64,000 bases of DNA, from assembly GCF_009733795.1 (NCBI RefSeq), contig NZ_WNXX01000011.1, positions 1 through 64,000 of the forward strand, read 5' to 3'. The translations under genes were made by a program, and so were the position numbers. Within the stretch, counting starts at the first letter, position 1, and each line of letters opens with the position of its first letter. This stretch comes from Actinotalea caeni. Lineage in GTDB: Bacteria; Actinomycetota; Actinomycetes; Actinomycetales; Beutenbergiaceae. The notes under the pieces were generated by a model, which worked only from the letters and a program-made list of their open reading frames with translations, made no database searches and was not told where the DNA came from. Positions 7,865 to 16,141 of the stretch are shown piece after piece.

Positions 7865-8892
7865 GCACCACGGAGAGCACCGCGCGGCGCGCCACCATCA
7901 AGGAGGTCGCCGAGGCGGCGGGGGTCTCGCGCTCGACGGCGTCGCGCGCGCTCTCGGGCACCGGGTACGTCGCGGAGAACGTCCGCGCCCGGGTGCGCGC
8001 CGCGGCGAAGGAGCTGGGCTACGTCGTCGACGCCACCGCGCGCAGCCTCAAGCAGCAGTCGAGCCGGCTGGTCGGTGTCGTCGTCAGCGACCTGCGCAAC
8101 GCGTTCTACTCGGCGTTCGCCGCGGGCGCCGCGCACGCGTGCCGCACGGCGGGCTACACGATGGTGCTGCTGGACGACCGCGGCCACACCGAGGACGAGA
8201 CCGCCGCCGCCGAGACGTTCGTGGCGCTGCGGGTGGCCGGCGTGGTGGGGACGCCGGTGTCGGCGTCGCTGTCGGCGTTCCTGGCCCGGCACCGTGTCCC
8301 GGTCGTCGAGGCCGACCGCCGGTTCGCCGAGGACAGCGTCTCCGCCGTGGTCGTCGACAACCGCGCCGCCGCGCGTTCCACGACCGAGCACCTGCTCGCG
8401 CTGGGGCACCGCCGGATCGCGCTGCTGCTCGACGAGACCGACTGGACGACCGGCCGCGACCGCGCCGCCGGCTACGCCGACGCGCTGCGCGCGGCCGGGC
8501 TGCCGGAGGACCCGAGCCTCAAGGTGCCGACGGGCTGGGACGCCGAGGCCGCCCGCGCCGCCGCGGTGTCGCTGCTGCAGCGCCCCGACCGCCCCACCGC
8601 GCTGTTCGCCGGCAACAACCTCCTCGCCGAGGGTGCCTGGCGGGCGGCGGCGGACCTCGGCCTGTCGATCCCCGACGACGTCTCGCTCGTCGCGTTCGAC
8701 GACGCCCCGTGGATGTCGATGGTCACGCCCGGCGTCACCGCCGTCCGGCAGGACCCCGAGGCGATCGGCCGCGCCGCCGTCACCACCCTCGTCGCCGAGC
8801 TCGCCGGCGAGCAGCGCGGCCCTTCGACCGTCGTCGTCCCGACGACGATGATCCACCGCGGCTCCACCGCCCGCCCCACTCAGCCCGCCTGA
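7861..8892 (+). CDS. LacI family transcriptional regulator
   Basis: 343 residues. The N-terminal helix-turn-helix TIKEVAEAAGVSRSTASRA and the hinge-helix region RSLKQQSSRLVGVVV identify LacI/GalR. A periplasmic-binding-protein-like effector domain follows, with HLLALGHRRIALLL and VSLVAFDDAPWMSMVTPGVT. GTG 7861 overlaps the preceding stop codon (GTGA), so the gene is the last member of the 4227-8892 operon. The three 14-bp operators at 2430, 4193 and 9067 flank its own operon and neighbours and have the TGnnAACGTTnnCA form expected for this family. It is the obvious candidate repressor, releasing on a sugar or sugar phosphate. Confidence 0.9.
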   Translation: MSTTESTARRATIKEVAEAAGVSRSTASRALSGTGYVAENVRARVRAAAKELGYVVDATARSLKQQSSRLVGVVVSDLRNAFYSAFAAGAAHACRTAGYTMVLLDDRGHTEDETAAAETFVALRVAGVVGTPVSASLSAFLARHRVPVVEADRRFAEDSVSAVVVDNRAAARSTTEHLLALGHRRIALLLDETDWTTGRDRAAGYADALRAAGLPEDPSLKVPTGWDAEAARAAAVSLLQRPDRPTALFAGNNLLAEGAWRAAADLGLSIPDDVSLVAFDDAPWMSMVTPGVTAVRQDPEAIGRAAVTTLVAELAGEQRGPSTVVVPTTMIHRGSTARPTQPA

Positions 8893-8962
8893 CGGCGAGT
8901 CCCCTCCCGCTTGACCGCGCACCCCGACCCACGCTGCGCAACACCGGGTTCTCACCACACTT

Positions 8963-8996
8963 CTTGCCACCCGTCGGCCTCGCCGCGGGCGGCAAG
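8963..8996 (+). terminator. Possible terminator hairpin after the LacI gene
   Basis: CTTGCC (8963-8968) pairs with GGCAAG (8991-8996) and CCCG (8970-8973) with CGGG (8986-8989) across one mismatch, giving about 10 bp with a 12-nt loop. There is no T tract. It sits about 70 bp after the LacI stop and before the promoter of the ROK gene. Confidence 0.45.
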
Positions 8997-9036
8997 ACGG
9001 GCGGTTAAGAGCGGGGGGCGGGGGCACGGCGGGCGG

Positions 9037-9080
9037 TTGACCGGTGTCGGCACGGTCTCTACGATGTGGGAACGATGTCA
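9037..9080 (+). promoter_or_regulatory. Promoter and LacI-type operator 3 (before the ROK kinase gene)
   Basis: TTGACC (9037-9042), a 17-bp spacer and TACGAT (9060-9065) form a good housekeeping promoter. The operator TGGGAACGATGTCA at 9067-9080 lies immediately after the -10 box, over the expected transcription start, which is an efficient position for repression. The ROK ATG is at 9112. Confidence 0.8.
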
Positions 9081-9111
9081 CAGCAGTGTGGCGTGACCTT
9101 CGAGAGGCGAG

Positions 9112-10077
9112 ATGGACGACGACACCGCGGTGCTGGGCCTCGACATCGGCGGCACGAAGCTCGCGGCAGGCGTCGTCGACACGCGGGGTGGCGTGCACTC
9201 CATGGTGGTCGCCCCCACCGCGCGCGACCAGGGCAAGGACGACGTCATCATGCGGCTGCTGGCGCTCGGCGACCGCGCGGTCGCGGAGGCGGGGCGGCCG
9301 GTCCGCGCCGTCGGGATCGCCTCCGGCGGGCCGCTCGACGCCGCCACCGGGGTGCTCCAGCAGCCGCTGCACCTGCCCGGCTGGACCGACGTACCGATCG
9401 CGTCGATCGTCGCCGAGCACTACGGCGTGCGCGCCCTCGTTGAGAACGATGCCACCCTCGGGATGCTCGGCGAGCACACCTTCGGCGCCGCCCGGGGTGC
9501 GCGCACCGCGCTCTACCTCACCGTCTCGACCGGGGTCGGGGGCGGCGCCGTCGTCCACGGCCGGCTGCACGCCGGTGCCACCGGCAACGGCGGCGAGTTC
9601 GGGCACATCACGGTCCGCCCCGGTGGCCGGCCCTGCTCGTGCGGGCGCAGCGGTTGCCTCGAGGCCTACGTCTCCGGCACGTCGATCGCGGAGCGCGCCC
9701 GTGAGGCGCTCGGAAGCGAGCCGAGCTCGCTCGACGCGCGGCCCGAGGTCCGCGCCGAGCACGTCGTCGAGCACGCCGCGGCCGGCGACCCGGTGGCGGC
9801 GCGGGTCTGGGCGGAGACCGTGGCCGTGCTCGGCCAGGCCGTGACCGACCTCGTCAACGCCTTCGAGCCCGAGGTCGTGGTGCTCGGCGGCGGCGTCACC
9901 CGTGCGGGCGCCGCGCTGCTGGACCCCGTCGCGCGCACCGTCGCCGCCGAGGCGATGACGCCGGTGGCCCAGACCTGCCGTGTCGAGCTCGCCGCGCTCG
10001 GGGACGCCGTCTGCGTCGTCGGCGCCGCCGCACGTGCCCTGCTCAGCCTGGAGGAGGACGTCCGTGCCGGCACCTGA
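9112..10077 (+). CDS. ROK family sugar kinase
   Basis: 321 residues. The phosphate-binding DIGGTK is at 11-16, the catalytic END at 111-113 (Asp113), and the ROK zinc motif is formed by His165 in EFGHITV and Cys175, Cys177 and Cys182 in CSCGRSGCLE. No DNA-binding domain precedes it, so it is an enzyme rather than a ROK repressor. It should phosphorylate a hexose or N-acyl hexosamine in the cytoplasm with ATP. It has its own promoter with LacI-type operator 3 and overlaps the SIS gene by 14 bp, so kinase and isomerase-like proteins are coupled. Confidence 0.9.
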   Translation: MDDDTAVLGLDIGGTKLAAGVVDTRGGVHSMVVAPTARDQGKDDVIMRLLALGDRAVAEAGRPVRAVGIASGGPLDAATGVLQQPLHLPGWTDVPIASIVAEHYGVRALVENDATLGMLGEHTFGAARGARTALYLTVSTGVGGGAVVHGRLHAGATGNGGEFGHITVRPGGRPCSCGRSGCLEAYVSGTSIAERAREALGSEPSSLDARPEVRAEHVVEHAAAGDPVAARVWAETVAVLGQAVTDLVNAFEPEVVVLGGGVTRAGAALLDPVARTVAAEAMTPVAQTCRVELAALGDAVCVVGAAARALLSLEEDVRAGT

Positions 10078-10675
10078 GACCCCCGTCGACGCACCCGCCT
10101 GGATGCGCGACCAGCTCGAGGACCACCGTGAGACCGCCGCCCGCGCGGCAGCCCTGCTGCCGATCGCCTACGAGGTCGGACGGCGGCTCGTCGCCTGCTT
10201 CGAGGGCGGCGGCACGCTGTGGACGTTCGGCAACGGCGGCAGCGCCGCCGACGCCCAGCACCTCACCGGCGAGCTGATCGGCCACTACCGCCGCGACCGC
10301 CGGCCGCTGCCCGCCGTCACGCTGACCACCGACGCCACGGTGACCAGCTGCATCGCCAACGACTACGCCTGGGACGAGGTGTTCGCCCGGCAGCTGCGTG
10401 CGCTCGCCCGCCCGACCGACGTCGTCGCGGCCTTCTCCACCAGCGGCCGCAGCCCGAACGTCGTCGCCGGTCTGCGTGCCGCCCGCGCCAACGGCGCCAC
10501 CACCGTGCTCTTCGGGGGCGCCGACGGCGGCCCCGCCGCCGGGTACGCCGACCTCGCCCTCGTGGTCCCCTCCGACCGCACGCCCCGGATCCAGGAGGTG
10601 CACACCTTCCTGCTGCACGCGATCTCCGAGATGCTGGACGCCTGGGCCGACGTCGACGTCGAGCCGAGTCCCTGA
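10064..10675 (+). CDS. SIS-domain sugar-phosphate isomerase (GmhA-like)
   Basis: 203 residues. The SIS fold is indicated by LWTFGNGGSAADAQHLTGEL near residues 48-67 and DVVAAFSTSGRSPNVVAGL near 125, with a C-terminal IQEVHTFLLHAISEML helix. GmhA (sedoheptulose-7-phosphate isomerase) has the same layout and size. GTG 10064 is preceded by GAGGAGG and lies inside the end of the kinase gene. GmhA proper works in ADP-heptose synthesis, but none of the other heptose genes is here. With the kinase, aldolase and glycosidases around it, an aldose/ketose phosphate isomerase of a catabolic pathway is more likely (inference). Confidence 0.75.
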   Translation: MPAPETPVDAPAWMRDQLEDHRETAARAAALLPIAYEVGRRLVACFEGGGTLWTFGNGGSAADAQHLTGELIGHYRRDRRPLPAVTLTTDATVTSCIANDYAWDEVFARQLRALARPTDVVAAFSTSGRSPNVVAGLRAARANGATTVLFGGADGGPAAGYADLALVVPSDRTPRIQEVHTFLLHAISEMLDAWADVDVEPSP

Positions 10676-10707
10676 CCCCGTCACCCCCGAGCCGCGAGGA
10701 CGCTGCC

Positions 10708-13269
10708 TTGACGACGCCCGCTCCCCTGTCGAACGCCCCGTCGGGCCCGCAGCCCGACGGCCTGCCGCGCGACGTGCGCCCGGCGGCGACACCGGACCGC
10801 ACCCTCCACATGATCGGCAACGCCCACCTCGACCCGGTGTGGCTGTGGCCCTGGCAGGAGGGGTACGCCGAGGCGCGCGCGACGTTCGCCTCCGCGATCG
10901 ACCGCATGGAGGAGTACCCCGACTTCGTCTTCACGTGCGACCAGATCGTGCTGCTGTCGTGGGTCGAGGAGTCCGACCCCGCGCTGTTCGAGCGCATCCG
11001 GGAGCGGGTGGCCGAGGGCCGCTGGGTCAACGTCGGCGGCTGGTGGGTCGAGCCCGACTGCAACATGCCGATGGGCGAGTCGTTCGCGCGCCAGGGTCTC
11101 GTCGGGCAGCGCTACCTGGCCTCCCGGTTCGGCCGGATGGCCGACGTCGGGATGAACGTCGACCCGTTCGGGCACCACGCGATGCTGCCGCAGGTGCTGC
11201 GGCTGCAGCGCATGGACGCCTACACGTTCATGCGCCCGGGGCCGCACGAGGCCGACGGCTCGGCGCCCACGCTGTTCTGGTGGGAGTCCCCGGACGGCTC
11301 GCGCGTGCTGACCTACCGCATCCCGTTCGAGTACTGCAGCCCGCCCGGTGACGTCTCCGGCCAGACCGAGAAGTCGATCGCGCAGCTCGACCGCGGCCTC
11401 GGCGAGGCGATGGTCTTCTACGGCGTCGGCAACCACGGCGGCGGCCCCACCAGGGCGAACATCGACTCGATCCACCGGTACGACCGGATGGGGTCCTTCG
11501 GGAGGATGGTCATGTCGCACCCGCGTGCGTACTTCGACGAGATGACGGCGCGCGGCGAGCGCTTCCTGGAGTCGCTGCCGGTGCGGCGCGACGACCTGCA
11601 GCACCACGCGCCCGGCTGCTACTCGGCGCACTCGGGCATCAAGGCCTGGCAGCGCAAGGCGCAGCAGACGCTGCTGTCCGCGGAGCGCTGGGCGGCCGTC
11701 GTCGCGCTCCACGACGACCTGCCGTACCCGCGCGCCGAGCTCGAGCACGCGTGGAAGCAGGTGCTGTTCAACCAGTTCCACGACGTGCTGCCCGGCTCGG
11801 CGATCGAGTCCGCCTACGACGACGCGCGCGACCAGCTCGGCGAGGCGATCGCGATCTCCAAGCGGATCATCACGCGCGCCCACAACGTGCTCGCCCGGCA
11901 GCTCCCGATCCCGCTGGTCGAGGGCACCCAGCCCGTCGTCGTCTTCAACCCGCACCCGTGGCCGGTGCGCGCCGACATCGAGCTCCAGTACGGGGTGCAG
12001 CCCACGGGCGTGCACCTCGTGGCGGAGGGCCCCGAGGATGGAGTCAGCACCCAGGTCGCCTCGCAGACGACCCAGTCGGTCGCGACGACGGCGGACAAGG
12101 GCCGCGGCGCCGTCGTCTTCCGCGCCGAGGTGCCCGCGCTGGGCTACCGCACCTACCGGATGCGCTCCGGTCCGGGCACGCCCCCGGCGACCGGGCCGCT
12201 GACGGCGACCGAGACGCTGCTCGAGAACGACCACCTGCGCGTCGAGCTCGACCCGACCACCGGTGACGTGGTCTCGCTGCTCGACAAGCGCACCGGTGTC
12301 GACGTCGCCGGCCGCGGGCCGCACACGCAGGTGTGCGAGGACCCCACCGACACCTGGGGCCACCGGGTGATCTCCTACGCGTGGGAAGGCGCACCGATGG
12401 CGCTCGACCGCGTCGTCGTGCGCGAGCAGGGGCCGCTGCGCGCCCGGGTGCGCGTCGAGCGGACGTGGGGCTCCTCGCGGCTGGTCGAGGAGCTGCTGCT
12501 CGGACACGACGCCACCATGCTGCGGGTCGACGTCACGCTGGACTGGCGCGAGCAGGCGCACCTCCTCAAGCTGCGGTTCCCGACCGCGCTCGCCGACCCG
12601 CACGCGACCTTCGAGATCCCGTACGGCGAGCTCGAGCGCCCGGTCGACGGCGCCGAGGAACCCGCGCAGACCTGGGTGGACCTCACGGGCACGGTCGACG
12701 GCGCACCCGCCGGCCTGACGGTGATCGCGACGAACAAGCACGGCTGGGACGCCTCGCCCGACGGCACGATCGGCATCACCGCCGTCCGCAGCCCGGTGTA
12801 CTCCTGGCACGACCCGCGCCTGCTGGACGCCGAGGGCCACTACTCCTACCAGGACCAGGGCATCCAGCGGTTCAGCTACCTCATGGCCCCGCACGCGGGT
12901 GACCACCACGAGGTGGAGCCGACGCGACGCGGCCTGGAGCTGGGGCACGCGCCGCGCGCGATGCTCGAGTCCTCCCACGACGGCCAGCTGCCGCTGGCGC
13001 ACTCGTTCGTCGACGACGGCGGTGGCGCCGTCATGGTGACCGCGGTCAAGGGCTCGGAGGACCCCAGCGACGAGAGCGGCACCGGCGGCGCCGACCTGAT
13101 CGTGCGGGCGGTCGAGACCCGCGGCCTCGCGACCCGGGCGAGCATCGCGCTGCCGCTTCTCGGCCGCACCTTGGAGGCCGACTGGGGCCCCTACCAGCTG
13201 CGCACGTTCCGAGTGCCTCGCGACGGCGAGCCCGTCGAGGTCGACCTGCTCGAGCTGCCGCTGCCGTGA
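10708..13269 (+). CDS. GH38 alpha-mannosidase
   Basis: About 853 residues from TTG 10708, which follows GCGAGGACGC; an ATG exists at 10809 but would cut into the catalytic domain. The GH38 zinc site HLDPVWLWPW (His40, Asp42), the nucleophile block MNVDPFGHH (Asp152) and the later FNQFHDVLPGS are all present. A long C-terminal beta-sandwich region follows. These enzymes hydrolyse alpha-mannosides with retention. There is no signal peptide, so it acts on imported oligosaccharide. It lies 32 nt after the SIS gene and its stop overlaps the GTG of the next gene, within the ROK operon. Confidence 0.88.
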   Translation: MTTPAPLSNAPSGPQPDGLPRDVRPAATPDRTLHMIGNAHLDPVWLWPWQEGYAEARATFASAIDRMEEYPDFVFTCDQIVLLSWVEESDPALFERIRERVAEGRWVNVGGWWVEPDCNMPMGESFARQGLVGQRYLASRFGRMADVGMNVDPFGHHAMLPQVLRLQRMDAYTFMRPGPHEADGSAPTLFWWESPDGSRVLTYRIPFEYCSPPGDVSGQTEKSIAQLDRGLGEAMVFYGVGNHGGGPTRANIDSIHRYDRMGSFGRMVMSHPRAYFDEMTARGERFLESLPVRRDDLQHHAPGCYSAHSGIKAWQRKAQQTLLSAERWAAVVALHDDLPYPRAELEHAWKQVLFNQFHDVLPGSAIESAYDDARDQLGEAIAISKRIITRAHNVLARQLPIPLVEGTQPVVVFNPHPWPVRADIELQYGVQPTGVHLVAEGPEDGVSTQVASQTTQSVATTADKGRGAVVFRAEVPALGYRTYRMRSGPGTPPATGPLTATETLLENDHLRVELDPTTGDVVSLLDKRTGVDVAGRGPHTQVCEDPTDTWGHRVISYAWEGAPMALDRVVVREQGPLRARVRVERTWGSSRLVEELLLGHDATMLRVDVTLDWREQAHLLKLRFPTALADPHATFEIPYGELERPVDGAEEPAQTWVDLTGTVDGAPAGLTVIATNKHGWDASPDGTIGITAVRSPVYSWHDPRLLDAEGHYSYQDQGIQRFSYLMAPHAGDHHEVEPTRRGLELGHAPRAMLESSHDGQLPLAHSFVDDGGGAVMVTAVKGSEDPSDESGTGGADLIVRAVETRGLATRASIALPLLGRTLEADWGPYQLRTFRVPRDGEPVEVDLLELPLP

Positions 13270-15104
13270 CCGACCGGCCGGCCCTGCTCGTCGAGGTCCT
13301 CGACGCCGATCCCGGCGCGCTGGCGACGTCCCAGCACTGGCGCGAGGTCGCGGGCGGCTGGGCGGTCGAGATCGAGGTGACGGCACGGCGGGCGGTGAGC
13401 GCCGCCGTCCGGCTGGCCGTCGAGATGCCTGCGCCCGAGCCGTACGTGCTGGTGCCGGGCGCGTTCTACGGCGAGAACCGCCCCGCGGGCAACGACCGGG
13501 TGTTCCCCCGCTTCGAGCCCGGCGCGTCCACGCCGGCGCACCACGCCGCGCTGGTGAGCGACGAGTGGCACCTGCGCGCCGACCGCGCCGCGACGCCCGC
13601 GGTGATGGTGTGGGCAGGCCCGGGCCGGGGCGGGTGGGCGCTCGTCGTCGACGAGGTGGGCGCGCTCGGCGAGCAGGCGATCGGGTTCGCGGCGCGCGAC
13701 GGCGTCGCGCGCCTCTCCCTCACTGCACCGATGCGCGAGCACCCCGTCCGCTACCTGGGCGACGGCGTGCCGCACGAGCCCGAGGTGCGGCGCCACGCGT
13801 TCACCGCCGACGAGCGGGCGGTCCTGCACGCGCGGCTGTACCCGCTGGCCGCGGACCGGCACGACTACGACCGCCTGCTGCGGCTGCTGCACGACGGCGT
13901 CGAGCCGCCCGAGCCGTGGGCGGACGCCGCGGAGGCGGCGGCGGTCGCCGCCGAGGGTCTCGTGCGGTGGCACTTCGACCCCGACCCTGGGGTGCTGCTG
14001 GAGACGGTCGCGTTCGATCGCGGCATCGCCGGGCCCGACGGCCACGCCGTCGACAGGCAGGCGATGCACGTCGGCTGGGTGAGCGGCATCCCGTGGGCCT
14101 ACGCGCTGCTGGCGCACGCGGCGCGCACCGGTGACGCGGCGGCCGAGCGCGCCGGTCGTGCGGTGATCGACCACTGCTGCGCCGAGCTGTCGCCGTCGGG
14201 CACGTTCTGGGGCGTCTGGTACCGCGGCCGCGGCTGGACGCAGAGCTGGACGCGGCTGCGGCACGGGCTGCACGCGCGCACGCTGGGCGAGGCGACCGAC
14301 TTCCTGCTGCGGGCGCTCGCGCTCCACGACGTGCCGGCCTGGCGTGCGGCGGCGCGCTCCAACCTCGACGCGGTGGTGGCGCGGCAGCGCGCCGACGGCA
14401 ACCTCGGGCTGGTGCACCACGCCGAGACCGGCGAGGTGCTGTCGTGGGCGGGGTCGGCGGCGCTCGCCTGGGTGCCGGCGCTGCTGGCGGCCCGCGGCTG
14501 GGACGACCGCTACCTCGACGCCGCGGTGCGGGCGGGCGAGCACTACGCGTCGTTCGTCGAGCAGGAGGCGCTGCACGGCGCACCGGAGGATGTCGACCTG
14601 GCGCCCACGAGCGAGGACGGCTACGTCGCGGTGATGGCCTACACCGCGCTGCACCGGGTCACCGGCGAGCGGCGCTGGCTCGACCTCGCGCGGCGCGCCG
14701 CCGAGTGGACGTTCACGTTCCGGTACTCCTACGACGTCGCGTTCGGGGCGCGCACGACGCTGGGCGTGCACGGGTTCCGCAGCACGGGCGCCGACCAGGC
14801 CAGCTCGTCCAACCAGCACCTGCACGCCTACGGTCTGATCTGCACCGAGGAGCTCCTCGAGCTCAGCGAGGTGACCGGCGACGACTGGTACCGGCGGCGC
14901 GCGCTGGAGTCGTTCGCCTGCTTCCGACAGCTGCTGCCGCTCGCCGACGGCGACCTCAACGCCTACCGCGGGATGATCCCGGAGCGCTACTACCAGACCG
15001 ACTGCTTCCAGCCGAAGGGCATGGTGCTCGGGCTCTCGCACGCCTGGAGCGCGGGCGTGCTGCTGCTCGCCTGCGAGCAGGCGATCGCACGCGGGCTCAA
15101 CTGA
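13266..15104 (+). CDS. Six-hairpin (alpha/alpha) glycosidase-like protein
   Basis: 612 residues beginning at GTG 13266, overlapping the alpha-mannosidase stop. The first 200 residues are beta-rich. The rest resembles an (alpha/alpha)6 toroid: MHVGWVSGIPWAYALLAHAA, WYRGRGWTQSWTRLRHG, RQRADGNLGLVHHAETGEV, EDGYVAVMAYTALHRVTGE and NQHLHAYGLICTEELLEL, each with aromatic and acidic residues of the sort seen in GH88/GH127-like and epimerase toroids. I cannot assign a family or catalytic residues. Its position as last gene of the kinase-isomerase-mannosidase operon argues for a glycan-processing hydrolase, lyase or epimerase. Confidence 0.6.
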   Translation: MTDRPALLVEVLDADPGALATSQHWREVAGGWAVEIEVTARRAVSAAVRLAVEMPAPEPYVLVPGAFYGENRPAGNDRVFPRFEPGASTPAHHAALVSDEWHLRADRAATPAVMVWAGPGRGGWALVVDEVGALGEQAIGFAARDGVARLSLTAPMREHPVRYLGDGVPHEPEVRRHAFTADERAVLHARLYPLAADRHDYDRLLRLLHDGVEPPEPWADAAEAAAVAAEGLVRWHFDPDPGVLLETVAFDRGIAGPDGHAVDRQAMHVGWVSGIPWAYALLAHAARTGDAAAERAGRAVIDHCCAELSPSGTFWGVWYRGRGWTQSWTRLRHGLHARTLGEATDFLLRALALHDVPAWRAAARSNLDAVVARQRADGNLGLVHHAETGEVLSWAGSAALAWVPALLAARGWDDRYLDAAVRAGEHYASFVEQEALHGAPEDVDLAPTSEDGYVAVMAYTALHRVTGERRWLDLARRAAEWTFTFRYSYDVAFGARTTLGVHGFRSTGADQASSSNQHLHAYGLICTEELLELSEVTGDDWYRRRALESFACFRQLLPLADGDLNAYRGMIPERYYQTDCFQPKGMVLGLSHAWSAGVLLLACEQAIARGLN

Positions 15105-15202
15105 CCGCCCCTTCGTCCACAGGTGCCGCCCGTTGCACCCTCGTCCACAGCAGGGGTGCCCGACGGCGGCGGTCCGGGCCGCGGGCGGGTCACCCTCGGG
15201 GC

Positions 15203-16141
15203 GTGCCGACCCGGGTGAGACGACCGATCGCGCTGCTCGTCGTGCTCGCGCTCGCGACGGCCGTCGCGTGCGTGGTGCCGCTGTGGTGGGCGCGCGTGCG
15301 CCCGGTCGCACCCACCCCGGTCGACCCCGGGCGGGTCGAGGCCGCCCGGGCCGCGCTGGCAGCGCTCCGCATCACCGAGCCGCTGCCCGTCGAGGGCTAC
15401 CGGCGCGAGTTCTTCGGCGAGCCGTGGGCCGACGTCGACGGCAACGGCTGCGACACCCGCAACGACGTGCTCGCGGCCTGGCTCACCGATGTCCGGCTCG
15501 ACCCCGCGCGCCCCTGCCTGGTGGTCTCCGGCACGCTGCGCGACCCCTACACCGGGCACCTCGTCGAGTTCGTGCGCGGCCCCGACACCAGCGCGGAGGT
15601 GCAGATCGACCACGTGGTCGCGCTCGCCGACGCCTGGCGCAAGGGCGCCTCGTCGTGGCCGCCGCACCTGGCGCTGGCCTTCGCCAACGACCCCGCCAAC
15701 CTCGTCCCGACCAGCGCCGCCACCAACCAGGACAAGGGCGCCGACGACGCCGCGCGCTGGCTGCCGCCCAACGCCGGCTACCACTGCGCCTACGCGGTGC
15801 AGCAGGTGCAGGTGAAGGCGGCCTACGACGTCGGGGTCACGAGCGAGGAGCACGCCGCGCTGCGCGAGGCGCTCGCCGGGTGCCGCGGCGCGCGTGGTCG
15901 GCCGGTGTCGGGCCCGGCGGTTAGCCTCGCACCAGAGCGAGGACCAGGGCGCAGCCCGGACGGACGAGAGGCGGTGGGTCGTGTTCGCACTCGACGGCAC
16001 CGTGATCCTCTCGGCGACCGACCTGACCGTCGCTCTCACCTGCGAGTACGCGCTGCTGCGCCGTCTCGACGAGGTGCTGGAGCGGGCGCCCCGGCTGGAG
16101 GTCGTCGACCTGGTCCGCGAGCGCGCGGCAGCCCTGGGTGA
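15203..16141 (+). CDS. Exported or membrane-anchored DUF1524/HNH nuclease-like protein with an overlapping tail
   Basis: Starts at GTG 15203. Residues 6-30 form a signal peptide or membrane anchor (RPIALLVVLALATAVACVV). The conserved part (about 50-230) matches secreted HNH/DUF1524 proteins: VDGNGCDTRNDVL, EVQIDHVVALADAWRKG with the catalytic Asp-His pair, and NLVPTSAATNQDKGADDA. Homologues normally end near the last cysteine (here about residue 229, near 15889). Instead the frame stays open to 16141 and overlaps the next gene by 161 bp, and the extra 80 residues are Arg/Gly/Pro-rich. Either the true end is lost to a frameshift near 15890-15925, where a TAG exists in another frame, or the tail is real. 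Confidence 0.65.
   Translation: MPTRVRRPIALLVVLALATAVACVVPLWWARVRPVAPTPVDPGRVEAARAALAALRITEPLPVEGYRREFFGEPWADVDGNGCDTRNDVLAAWLTDVRLDPARPCLVVSGTLRDPYTGHLVEFVRGPDTSAEVQIDHVVALADAWRKGASSWPPHLALAFANDPANLVPTSAATNQDKGADDAARWLPPNAGYHCAYAVQQVQVKAAYDVGVTSEEHAALREALAGCRGARGRPVSGPAVSLAPERGPGRSPDGREAVGRVRTRRHRDPLGDRPDRRSHLRVRAAAPSRRGAGAGAPAGGRRPGPRARGSPG

Noticed and set aside
2458-15104. Assigning the locus outright as sulfoquinovose sulfo-EMP
   Set aside because: Only the aldolase resembles that pathway. The AGE-type isomerase, PfkB-type kinase, sulfolactaldehyde reductase and exporter are not seen, so only a possible link is stated.
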